64,000 nt of DNA, from assembly GCA_036250195.1 (NCBI GenBank), contig JAVHZZ010000004.1:256910228-256974227 (forward strand), read 5' to 3'. Under the pieces are notes generated by a model that searched no databases, had not been told where the DNA came from, and was given only the letters and a program-made list of their open reading frames with translations. The stretch comes from Mixophyes australis (Eukaryota > Chordata > Amphibia > Anura > Limnodynastidae). Positions 45,543 through 55,444 of this stretch are shown here, one piece after another. The position numbers were made by a program, and so were the translations under genes. Position 1 is the stretch's first letter. The number at the start of each line of letters is the position of its first letter.

Positions 45543-46290
45543 ATTGTGGTGACCACTCCTCTACACAGTCCAGATACATTTATTGGTGCGATTCATACAA
45601 GTTGATGGTTTTCTTATTATATATATTGTGGTGACCACTCCTCTACGCAGTCCAGGTACATTTTTTGGTGCGATTCAGACCAGTTGATGGTTTTCGTATT
45701 ATATATATTGTGGTGACCACTCCTCTACGCAGTCCAGATACATTTATCGGTGCGATTCATACAAGTTCAGGGTTTTTAAATTATATTGTGGTGACCTACT
45801 CCTCTACGTAGTCCAGGTACATTTTTTGGTGCGATTAAGACCAGTTGATGGTTTTCTTATTATATTGTGGTGACCCACTCCTCTACGCAGTCCAGATACA
45901 TTTATTGGTGCGAATCATACAAGTTCAGGGTTTTTAAATTATATTGTGGTGACCTACTCCTCTACGCAGTCCAGATACATTTATTGGTGCGAATCATACA
46001 AGTTCAGGGTTTTTAAATTATATTGTGGTGACCCACTCATCTATGCAGTCCAGGTACATTTTTTGGTGCGATTAAGACCAGTTAATGGTTTTCTCATTAT
46101 ATTGTGGTGACCCACTCCTCTACGCAGTCCAGATACATTTATTGGTGCGAATCATACAAGTTCAGGGTTTTTAAATTATATTGTGGTGACCCACTCCTCT
46201 ACGCAGTCCAGGTACATTTTTTGGTGCAATTAAGACCAGTTGATGGTTTTCTTATTATATTGTGGGGACCACTCCACTACGCAGTCCAGA
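45543..46290. repeat. 79-bp tandem array, nine units of two alternating types
   Basis: Every unit starts ATTGTGGTGACC and has CTACGCAGTCCAG. Type A continues ATACATTTATTGG and CATACAAGTTCAGGG; type B continues GTACATTTTTTGG and AGACCAGTTGATGG. The order is A B A B A A B A B. A diverged unit follows at about 46260 and another precedes at 45430. Confidence 0.92.
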
Positions 46291-46571
46291 AAGATACCTC
46301 GTTGCAACGTTTTGGACTAATAACTATATTGTGAGGTGTTCAGAATACACTGTAAATTAGTGGAAATGCTTGTTATTGAATGTTATTGAGGTTAATAATA
46401 GCGTAGGAGTGATAATAAGCCCAAAAACTTGATTTTTGAACTTTTTATGCTTTTTTCAAAAAAAATCTGAATCCAAACCTTAAATCCGAACCCAAAACAT
46501 CACGAAAATCCAAATCCAAAACACAAAACACGAGACACCAAAAGTCGCCGATGCACATCCCTAATCTATAC

Positions 46572-47851
46572 AGCAACTATTCACATTCTTCTTCTGTTAA
46601 TGTCTTCCAAACCCCTTGCTTCAGGATTAAATCAAGTTTCCTTTTATATAATAATGGTTTCCAGAGACTGATAAGTATCCATGACCCTAAGACTACATAT
46701 TCACTGATGTTACAATTATGCGTACCAGTTAAATGAATGTTAATGGTAATAGTGCCAAGTCTATTTTGGCACCTTTGGGCTGGTCACCTTTCAACATCAA
46801 TAATCTGTTTATGCAGTACCCATACAAATTATACCTTGTGAATTTTCAGAAAATACCATTAGTTTGCTTATACCTCCTAATACAGCAAAGACAATCTACT
46901 CAAAACAAGTTTGTTTTAAAATTGTTACTTGAAAGTGCAAGAAATTGAACAGTAAGCAAATTTGTAGTTGTTTTCTAACCCCACCAATTCACCTTTCCAA
47001 AACAGAAAAAAGCAGGATTCTGCCTGCACATCATTTTCATAAAACAATCTGCACTTGAAAATGATAATGCAGGGCATAACTACGAAGGGGACACACATCT
47101 TTTGAAGGAGGGGATGATCCTGAGTGACAGCACACATTTATATACACACTTTATTTGGTATATATTGTGTATATGCTTTGTTTTAATGTATAATAAATAG
47201 TTGCTTGATTATATGGTTACAGATTTACTGATCTTTATTTAAAATTTATGTTTGCATTGACCAAGAAGACTGGTAAACCATCAGGCTCAGATCAGCCAAA
47301 TAATAAATCCTCATAGCCATGAAAGGAAAAGTTTATAAACAAAATAGCTGGTACTTGGTCCACAAAATCTTCATACCATTTTCCCAGCACATCTGATAAA
47401 TGTTGGCAACAATGTGGCACATTGGATACTTTCTAGAAATAATACCTGTTGTCCCTATCCTAAAATGTTTCTATTATATTCCAAAATAAGTGCACTCATT
47501 GATAACATTACGTAAATTAAAATTTCATATGATCCTATTTTCTTTCTAAACAAACCTACAATTAAATAAATGTTAGTCTCCTTAAGAACACTATTGCAAC
47601 ATTCTTTAAAATCTGGAAAATTTGGTTTCTCTATCTGAGAAACTCTTTACAAAGTCTTAGATAATGATGACCCAGCCCCCATTTTTGAATCCCATTTAGT
47701 TTACCTATTCTATAACCTCTTTAACTGGATGTTTTGCTATACTGAAAAAAAGTTGCATGTAAAGTGTCATTCATTTAAAGACCATGTTCATAAAGGCCTG
47801 CAGGCAACATCAGAAGATTCACTTTTTTTATAAAACAGAAAAACAAAGTAT
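46572..47851. other. Undefined AT-rich sequence
   Basis: Nothing recognised. Confidence 0.35.
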
Positions 47852-48250
47852 GGAGCATCAAGGACATGTAAAGATAGTGTAATTTCCACCGCACCAAGTA
47901 TGAACCCCTATTTTTCCAACAATAATATTAAGGGGAGTTGCACCTACACAGTCATATTGACTTCGTTTAGGGAGAGAAAGAGAAAATAATGTGAAAAGGG
48001 CACTTTTTTTTTACATTTGGACTTGATAATCTTGTGTTTATTAAAATTAAATTTTTTATTAGTATTAGTTTAAAACATCTAATGGCGAAATGTTAATTAA
48101 CATTTTGCCATTAGATGTTTTAAACGAATACTAATAAAAAATTTAATTTTAATAAACACAAGATTATCAAGTCCAAATGTAAAAAAAAAAAAGAGTGCCC
48201 GTTTCACATTATTTTCTCTTTCTCTCCCTCAACGGAGCATCAAGGACATG
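47852..48250. repeat. Insertion-like block: 17-bp direct repeats around a 271-bp inverted repeat
   Basis: GGAGCATCAAGGACATG is present at 47852-47868 and 48234-48250. Between them a palindrome runs from 47964 to 48234 with arms of about 130 bp and no loop (centre TTAATTAA at 48093-48100). Arm differences that I see are four substitutions and one T-run length change. No coding capacity and no known element ends. Confidence 0.85.
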
Positions 48251-49116
48251 CGGTCACACGGATGTGTTTGTTACTATTTAAAAGAATAATAATTATATTT
48301 GTTTTTGTAACAAAGGAAGACTGGTACCGTACGGTTGAGGAAAAATCCAATAATACCTCTGGCAAAGTGGAGGATTAATCAACTGCTGTGTCTGGAGATG
48401 TACACAGTGTTTCTAGTCTATCAACTGATGATTCCATACTTTGCTAGGTGAAGCGGACCTACCTTCCAAGTTTCCAGGCCACTGGCTGGACACAGAGAAA
48501 AAGTAAAAAAAGTACAGAAGAGACAGATCAATACTACTGCACTGGTCAATATAATGTATGGTTTGAAAACACAGACACAAACACACATTGATATGCAATG
48601 TATTGATATATATCCATCAAAAAAAAAGAAGCAGCATCCTTGTTTAGCAAGTCTATAAGAAAATGTACATAAAGTAGCAAATGGCCATTTGATAAATATA
48701 AACTTATCATTGACATTTTCAAGTTAACGCCATCTGAGGGTGCCTTATCCATCACTAAATACAGTGTACAACAGGGCAGTTACATATACACATTGAAACA
48801 ATCCTTTGAGTCCCCCATTTTCTTCACACATACATTAACAAAATGAACCACATGTAACTAGCCCAGCAAACTCTCCAAGACATAATAATCAACTCCGTGT
48901 GACGTTTCTGTTCTCCCATCCGGCAACTCCCCAGGTGACAGATAGGGAAATGCTCACCAGATGTTTGGACACCAGGGAAATGTAAAACCAGAGGCAGACC
49001 ACATCCAGCAGGTGCTGCCTTGCAGTTTGGAGTTGGTTCTTCAAAGTCCAGGGGAAAAAATCCTCATCAATAATCAGGCCAGAACCTTGGCTTTAAGGTG
49101 GCAGCCCCACAGGACA
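48251..49116. other. Undefined sequence
   Basis: Nothing recognised. Confidence 0.35.
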
Positions 49117-49121
49117 CCCAG

Positions 49122-49885
49122 TGTCACAATACACGGCAAGAAATAGGATTCCTGGGTCTGACTGACTTGATGCTACTCTGAACCGAAGGCGTGGAATCTA
49201 ACAAGGCAAGTTGTCTTCACCAGGAGCCATTGCAAGCAGGTCTGGGCTTAGCAGCCCTGCCCTGCAGTTTGCGGCCCCCTGGGAGAGTTTCAGATGGGGC
49301 CTAAGTAGGAGATGAACTCTAAGAAAGTCACAGCAGTGAGGTGCCGTAAAGCAGCGAAGAGAAGTTGAGCCTGTGGCCAATGAACACAGAAACAGATAGT
49401 TGAGCTCTGATAGCCGATATCCAAGGAAGGAGTTACACTGCACAGCGGAGTAGAAATGCTGGAATGAATGGTGAACTCTATGAGCTGGATTCCAGAGATG
49501 AGAAGTGCTGAGTCAGTAATGTAGCAACTCTGGAAAAGGTGGTAGAACTCTGAGTGCTGATATCCATGGTTGAGTTGCGCTGAATCAGTAGTGCAGATAC
49601 ACAGGAACAAATAGCTGGAGCAAAAATATGAGCCACGTCTTCACAGTCAGGATAGACAACCAAAGAACAGGCAACCTGAGTGTCAGCTCAGGTGCCTTAA
49701 ATAGAGAGCTAATGGAAGACTGAATGAATGGGAGCAGAGGGGAGGAGTTTTAAAGAGCAGGAAGAACATGCGCAGACCCGAAACCAAGATGGCCGCTGCC
49801 AGTGGGTGGACGCGGCGCCGATGGGGACCCCTGCCAGGACCAGATAAGTGTTTTGAACACCTCGTGTCGGGTCGATGTGCTAGTA
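49122..49885 (-). repeat. 3' LTR of the minus-strand chromovirus
   Basis: Plus-strand left end TGTCACAATAC, right end GTGCTAGTA next to the polypurine tract. On the minus strand TATTTAAGG (49696-49704) is followed 25-30 bp on by GCCTGTTCTTTGG (complement of 49660-49672), the likely RNA start. Confidence 0.8.
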
Positions 49886-49897
49886 CCCCCCCTTTTA
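49886..49897 (-). promoter_or_regulatory. Polypurine tract
   Basis: Reads TTAAAAGGGGGGG on the minus strand, directly upstream of the 3' LTR; it would prime plus-strand DNA synthesis. Confidence 0.65.
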
Positions 49898-51260
49898 AAG
49901 TTGGCCGCTGGACACCTAGGAGAGTCCTTCCGATGAGTTTCAGAGTGGAATTTCCGCAGAAGAGCTGGAGCATGGATATCAGAAGCGTTGACCCATGAAC
50001 GTTCCTCGGGCCCAAAGCCTTTACAATCCACCAGGTACTTGATTTTCTTCCGGGATTTTTTTTAGCATCAAGGATCTGAGTGATTTCGAATTCCTCTTCT
50101 TGTAGAAGCTTGGGTGGAGGAGACAGTGGTGAAACAGAAGAGAATCTATTGATGATTAGCGGTTTCAGTAGGGAGACATGAAATGTATTGAAAATACAAA
50201 GAGATTGGGGAAGTTGCAGTTTGAAACAGACGGGGTTAATTACCCACAAGAATTTATAAGGCTCGATGAAACATGGAGCAAGTTTCATAGACAGGACTTT
50301 CAAACAGATGTTCCGGGTATAGAGCCATATCCTACCCCAGTGGATTCCAAACTTTTTCAGTTCAAGGCACCCCTAAGCCAAAATAATTACCAAATAGTCC
50401 CCCGCCTTGCTTACTATTGGCCCTGGTCGAGGCACCCCAGGGAGCCCAAGCGCACAGTTTGGGAACCACTGCCCTATCCCCCACTTTGAGTGCAGGAACC
50501 GCCCATCATCTTTTATCAGAAAAATGTTTGTAACTATCTAAAGTTCTCCTGAGCGAGTTGACAACTCTGGATCAGATGGAGAAGTCGCGCTGGAGAATGT
50601 CTACAGCAGGAACCAGGGGGGAGGGAGGTCTGAGAGTTTGGGTATAGGGGGGTGTAATCCATAGACTATGAAGAACAGAGTTGCAGATGTAGACTCATGG
50701 AACAGATTGTTGTGGGCGAACTCTGACCAGGGTAGTAATTCGAACCAGTTGTCTTGATTGGCAGAGGAAAAAATTCTGAGAAAAGTCACAAGGTCCTGGT
50801 TCACTCTCTGTCTGCCTATTAGAATGTGGGTGATATGCTGAGTAAAGATTTCACTGAATATTGAGAGCCTTGCATAATGCTCGCCAGAATTTGGAGACAA
50901 ATTAAACTCCAGGGTCTGATACAATTTCGAGGAGGCAGCCATAAAGATGGAAAATCTCTTTTATAAAATGTTGTGCTAAAACTGGAGACGAAGGCAGGCC
51001 AACCAAAATGTACCATCTTAGACGGGCGGTCTATGATAACCTAGATAGTATTGAAGCCTTGGCTGGGTGGAAGGTCTGTCACAAAATCCATGCTGATGCG
51101 CGTCCAAGGTCTAGTTGATATGGGCAGAGTCATGAGGGAGGTGATGGGAGGATTTATGATGGTACAGGCAGCCACAAATACTTTCACGTTGGCCACCAAT
51201 AGTCTTGTGAGAGAATTTCTAGCAATTTGAGAAAGTCTGTGTGACCAGAGAAACGGGGCG
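49898..51260 (-). pseudogene. pol: Chromovirus integrase and chromodomain
   Basis: Reading down the minus strand: zinc domain start HAPRFSGH...YWWP at about 51270-51190; catalytic core pieces from about 51120 with the NWFELLPWSEFAHNN motif at about 50745-50700; the C-terminal part LKPLIINRF at about 50170; and the chromodomain from about 50090 ([13 protein letters not shown]) to about 49950, where another phase gives [16 protein letters not shown] and LLRKFH. Chromodomains direct these integrases to methylated histone H3 in known elements. A hAT MITE at 50338-50471 interrupts the segment before the chromodomain. Multiple stops and shifts. Confidence 0.75.
50338..50471. mobile_element. hAT MITE, 134 bp, in the integrase region
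   Basis: Ends CAGTGGATTCCAAAC and, inverted, CAGTGGTTCCCAAAC. Flanks TCCTACCC (50330-50337) and CCCTATCC (50472-50479) match at 6 of 8 positions, all differences being transitions. Removing the element rejoins the integrase frame text on both sides. Confidence 0.8.
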
Positions 51261-52900
51261 CATGGAACCAGTGCAAGAGCTTTTTCCGGAGGTAGAGAGG
51301 AACATAAGTCTTGCCTGGAGGTGGAACAGGATGAGGGGACAGGGTTGAAGAAAGCAGAGACCAGGGGTCCAAGATGGGATGTTCAAAAACTTGGTCTGAA
51401 TATTGAGTTGAGAAGGTTCTGGAAAGAGCATCCACCTTCTTATTCATACAGCCAGGTTTGTAAGTCACAGAGAGATCAAAACGGGAAAAGAATAATGACC
51501 AGCGAGATTGGCGAGGATTAAGACACTGAGCCGTTTGCAGGTATAGCAGGTTCTTGTAGTCCGTAAAGACAGTGACTGAAAACCGAGCTCCTTCAAGAAG
51601 ATAGCGCCACTCCGAGAGTGCCAGCTTCATGGCCAGTAACTCTTTGTCCCAAATAGTTTAGTTGCGTTCCACAGAAATAAACTTGCGAGAATAGAAAGCG
51701 CAAGGCAGAAGTTTATTGGAGTTCATCATCATCCTCTATTATATATAGCGCCACTGACTCCGCAGCGCTGTACAGAGAACCAATTCACATCAGTCCCTGC
51801 CCCATAGGAGCTTACAGTCTAAATTCCCTAACATACAGACAGACACAAAGAGAGAGACACTAGGGTCAATTTTGATAGCAGCCAATTAACCTACTAGTGT
51901 GTTTTTGGAGTGTGGGAGGAAACTGGAGAACGCGTAGGAGACCCACACGAAAATGGGGCGAACATACAAACTCCACACAGATAAGGCCATGGACGGGAAT
52001 TGAACTCATGACCCCAGTGCTGTGAGGTAGAAGTGCTAACCAATTAGCCACCGTGCTGCCTGAGTTGGGATTTTGGGAGAGTACTGCTCAGATACCTACT
52101 ACAGAGGCGTCAACTTCAAGGAAAAATGGTAGAGGTGCATCCGATTGTCTCAAAATGGGGGCCGAGGAGAAAGCTCCCTTGAGAAAGGTAAAGGCCTCTA
52201 GAGCCTGTGGGGGCCAAACCTTGGTATTCGCTCCCTTACGAGTGAGGGCTGTAATTGGAGCGATGATGGTGAAATATCCTCAGAAAAATTGTCTATAATA
52301 ATTGGCAAAACCCAGAAAACGCTGAAGGCTAGAGGCCAGATGGAAGTGGCCAATCTAGAATGGCACGAACCTTCTTGGAGTCCAATGTAACCCAGAAATG
52401 GCAGAGTCGGTGCTTCAAAAGAACATTTCTCCACTTTGCAAAAGAGCTGATTTTTGCGGAGTCTGGATAGAACTTCGGAGACAGGGAGTCAAGAGCTTCA
52501 GAAAAAATTAAATGTCATCAAGGTATACTACTACTAGAGCAGAACCCTTAAGATTTCATTGACATAACTTCGAAAGACAACGGGGGCATTACATAGTTCG
52601 AAAGGCATGACGAGGTACTTATAGTGACCGTCCTGGGTATTAAAGGCGGTCTTCCATTTGTCGCTGGCTCGAATCCTGATGAGGTTGTAAGCCCCTCACA
52701 AATCCAACTGTGAAGATTTTGGCACCTTTAATCCTATCAAAAAGCTCTGTGATTGGCGGAATGGGATAGCGATTCTTTACGGTAATGGTGGTCAAACCGC
52801 GGTAGTCAATACAGGGCCTCAGGGTACGGTGTTTTTTTGTTTACAAAAAAAAGAAACCTGCCCCAGCATGGGAGATTGAAGGTCGAATAAAGCCAAGTTG
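51261..52900 (-). pseudogene. pol: Chromovirus reverse transcriptase and RNase H
   Basis: On the minus strand RT begins near 52870 and shows the YNLIRI segment at about 52690, a [13 protein letters not shown] box at about 52610, and the VVYLDD catalytic box at about 52530-52510. LPFLGYIG is at about 52400. RNase H is split by the SINE at 51724-52061 and then open from 51630: [30 protein letters not shown] at about 51575 and the C-terminal KKVDALS at about 51440. A stop lies just before LLAMKLAL (51658-51660). The domains match those of the plus-strand element at 16640-17890 closely, so the two are related families. Confidence 0.75.
51724..52061 (-). mobile_element. Complete tRNA-derived SINE, 338 bp
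   Basis: On the minus strand: GGCAGCACGGTGGCTAATTG head with A and B boxes, the conserved centre (GTTTCCTCCCACACTCCAAA), a middle part with AGACTGTAAGCTCCTATGGG, and the tail GCGCTATATATAATAGAGG with GATGATGA. GAGTT lies on both sides (51719-51723 and 52062-52066) as a short target duplication. Inserted in the RNase H region of the chromovirus. Confidence 0.88.
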
Positions 52901-53740
52901 TAAATTTTCCTAAATGTGGTTAGGCATGGCTTGTGTCTCTGGCAAAGACAGAGGGTAAACATGTCCCCTAAGGGGGAGTTTTTCCTGAAAGAATATCAAT
53001 TGGGCAATCCCAGAGACGATGGGGCGGTAGAAGCTCAGAGCGCCCTTTGTCAAAAATGTCAGAATATGAGGCGGTAACGCTGGGGAAAGAGAGCGTGTTG
53101 ACACTGTAGACACATGGAGAGGTTTGACCAGAGACAGACAACGTAACTGACAGGATGAACCCCAAGCCAGAATTTGAGAAGAATTCCAACCCGTATGTGG
53201 AGAGTGCAGTTGGAGCCATGGTAGTCCCAGGATCATGGGTGTAATGGTTTGAGATAATACAAGGAACTAGATCTGTTCAGAGTGCAGAGCTCCAATTCGA
53301 AGTGTGACGGGTTCAGTTTGTATGAATGGTCCCATTGGGGAGCCGAGAATCGTCAATGGCGGTAATAATAGGAACTTTCAACGATACAGTAGGAAAAGAC
53401 TGGTGGTAATCGGTATCCCGATGCTGGGGATACGACACAAGACCTACAAAGACTTACAAAACAAGACCGAAGTGTGTAATGAACGAACTTATTAAAATAT
53501 ACACTTACCTTCTCTCAGACGCAGGACATTCCCGGTGGCGCTGCTGTGCGACTGCTGAAAAATCCGAAGAGGCTGGATGCCGGCGCTGCATTGTGACGTT
53601 AATCGTCACAATGCACCCAAAAAGACCACTGGGAGACCAAGGAATTGGAAATAAAATTTCCAGCCAGCCGCACCAAAGTCTAATAGGGCCAAGGAGTTGA
53701 ACTTAGTAGAGGCAGACTGTACGGAAACAGGAATGGAACA
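52901..53740 (-). pseudogene. pol: Chromovirus protease region
   Basis: Minus strand: the active-site stretch LLDFGAAG (Ser of the usual DSG replaced by Phe) is at about 53695-53670, and the C-terminal motif ILGLPWLQLHSPHTGW at about 53233-53185. The two halves are separated by the inserted element 53401-53617. Frame shifts follow toward RT. Confidence 0.7.
53401..53617. mobile_element. Small DNA element, 217 bp, in the protease region
   Basis: The flanks end GAAAAGAC (53393-53400) and AAAAAGAC (53619-53626), a probable 8-bp duplication with one mismatch. Inside is a hairpin GCATTGTGACG with complement CGTCACAATGC (53587-53614) and GGTATCCCGATGCTGGGGAT near the left end. The protease text continues in frame across the site. 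Terminal inverted repeats are weak, so the superfamily is unclear. Confidence 0.6.
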
Positions 53741-53759
53741 GGTACCAGATATAGAGGAG

Positions 53760-54640
53760 GGGTTAGATGTCCTCTGACCTCCCGAGAGCAATTAGGGCTT
53801 TGTGTTTCCCGGCTTCTTTGGACACAAATTGAGATAATGTCCGGATTTTGAGCAGTAAATGCAAAGATTGTTCTTTTGTCTTCTCTCCCTCTCTTCTGGA
53901 GCTAAACGAGTTCTCCCTAGTTGCATTGGCTCGTCCGGAACGGTAGGAGGTTGAAAACGGGGAGCCAACGTAAAGGTAGAGCGACGAGGCAGATCTTTCC
54001 CGAAACCATAGATCTACCCAGGTTACACAGGGAGATGAGGGCATCCAGAGTGGAAGGTAATTCTTGAGGAGTCAAAAAAAAAAGTCATAAGATTGCGTAT
54101 GGAGTTTAATCACATATTGAGCTGCGGAATGGGTCCCTTGACGGAGTCTCAGAATGCTAGTGGACGCTGAGGCAACACATCCGGGTTCATCGAAAATCTT
54201 CCGAAACGCAGATAAAGGCAGAGCAGTCACTGAGTAGTAGATTGTTTCTTTCCCACAAGGGTGAGGCCCAAGCCAAAGCTTGTCCTGTCAACAATGAGAT
54301 GATAAAAGCAATTTTAGTCCTGCCCGTAGGGAAATTATGAGGTTGTAGTTCGAACTGAATCAGACACGGATTCAGAAACCCACGACAGGTTTTGGGGTCG
54401 CCATCAAACTTGGACGAAGTTGGAAGCCTAAGTGTAGATGGAGGAGCAGAGAAGGTCTGCTGGGAGCTTGACTCAACAGGAGGTGGAGTAGGTGCTGGAG
54501 GACGTGCAGCCTGAAGATTATCCATGTGAGCGGAAAGGGTTTAAAGTCACTGCAATACCTGGAGTTGCATATTCTCATGTTGCTCCACTTTCCCGACTAA
54601 ATGTTGGAGCATATCTTTCACCAAGGGATCTCCAGCGGTA
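53760..54640 (-). pseudogene. gag: Chromovirus gag
   Basis: Minus strand: the capsid piece STLRLPTSSKFDGDPK and the following ALAWASPLWER are in the open frame 54525-54187, closely matching the gag at 15235-15822. The zinc knuckle C-x2-C-x4-H-x4-C reads [15 protein letters not shown] at about 53865-53820. The N-terminal part between 54640 and 54530 is shifted and interrupted by a stop. Gag coats the RNA genome of the element. Confidence 0.72.
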
Positions 54641-54660
54641 TCCGTAATTTTTTTTTAGGG

Positions 54661-54671
54661 CCTGTTCTTAC
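54661..54671 (-). promoter_or_regulatory. Putative self-priming primer-binding site
   Basis: GTAAGAACAGG directly follows the 5' LTR on the minus strand. Its complement CCTGTTCTTAC shares 9-10 contiguous bases with the predicted RNA start in the 3' LTR (GCCTGTTCTT). Confidence 0.55.
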
Positions 54672-55380
54672 CGTCACAATTCACGGCAATAGGATTCCTG
54701 GGTCTGACTGTCTTGATGCTACTCTGAACCGAAGGTACGGAATCTAACAAGGCAAGTTGTCTTCACCAGGAGCCTTCGCAAGAGCCCCTGCCCTGTAGGT
54801 CACTGCCCCACAGGAGAGTGTCAGACGAGGCCTAAGTAGGAGATGAACTCTAGGAAAGTCACAGCAGTGAGGTGCCGTAAAGCAGCGAAGAGAAGTTGAG
54901 CCTGCGGCCAATGAACACAGGAACAGATAGTTGAGCTCGGAGAGCTGATATCCAAGGAAGGAGTTACACTGCACAGCGGAGTAGAAATGCTGGAATGAAT
55001 AGTGAACTCTATGAGCTGGATTCCAGAGATGAGAAGCGCTGAGTCAGTAATATAGCAATGCTGGAACAGGTGGTAGAACTCTGAGAACTGATATCCACGG
55101 TTGCGCTGCGCTGAGTCAGAAGTGCAGATACACAGGAACAAATAGCTGGAGCAAAATGAGCCACATCTTCACACAGTCAGGATAGACAACCAAAGACCAG
55201 GCAACTTGAGTGTCAGCTCAGGTGCCTTAAATAGAGGGCTAATGGAAGGCTGAACGAATGAGAGTAGAGGGGAGGAGTTATAAAGAGCAGGAAGGGTCTG
55301 TGCATGCGCAGACCCGAAACCAAGATGGCAGCGGCCAGGTAAGTGTATCGAACCCCCCGTGCTGTGGCCGATATGTGATA
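54672..55380 (-). repeat. 5' LTR of the minus-strand chromovirus
   Basis: Minus-strand start TATCACATATCGG (a likely mutated TGTCACA), end TTGTGACG. Lacks a block of about 35 bp present in the 3' LTR near 49800-49850. The R start reads GCCTGGTCTT here, one mismatch from the priming site complement. Confidence 0.78.
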
Positions 55381-55444
55381 CTCAGGATCTGTAGTCTAGT
55401 AACATGCAGCCCATAAAAATAAACTACTACAAAAACAGAATAGA

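Larger units (their letters stand above)
41494..46563 (+). mobile_element. Full-length ZBED-type hAT transposon, 5070 bp
   Basis: Ends TAGAGTTGAGCG and, inverted, TAGGGATGTGCA. The flanks 41486-41493 and 46564-46571 are both ATCTATAC, an exact 8-bp target duplication. Order: GC-rich leader with palindromes (41510-41570), T-rich spacer, transposase (about 42082-45005), a 3' part that repeats pieces of its own coding region, a 79-bp array, and a 3' end with repeated CCAAAAC-type motifs. The transposase is broken, so the copy is dead, but it is the reference for the other fragments of the family. Confidence 0.92.
49122..55380 (-). mobile_element. Full-length Ty3/Gypsy chromovirus, minus strand
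   Basis: Two LTRs, primer site, polypurine tract, gag, protease, RT, RNase H, integrase and a chromodomain in order on the minus strand. Flanks CCCAG (49117-49121) and CTCAG (55381-55385) form a 5-bp target duplication with one transition. All frames are broken by stops and shifts. Three later insertions are inside it: 50338-50471, 51724-52061 and 53401-53617. The LTRs differ by indels and many substitutions, so the insertion is old. Confidence 0.88.
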
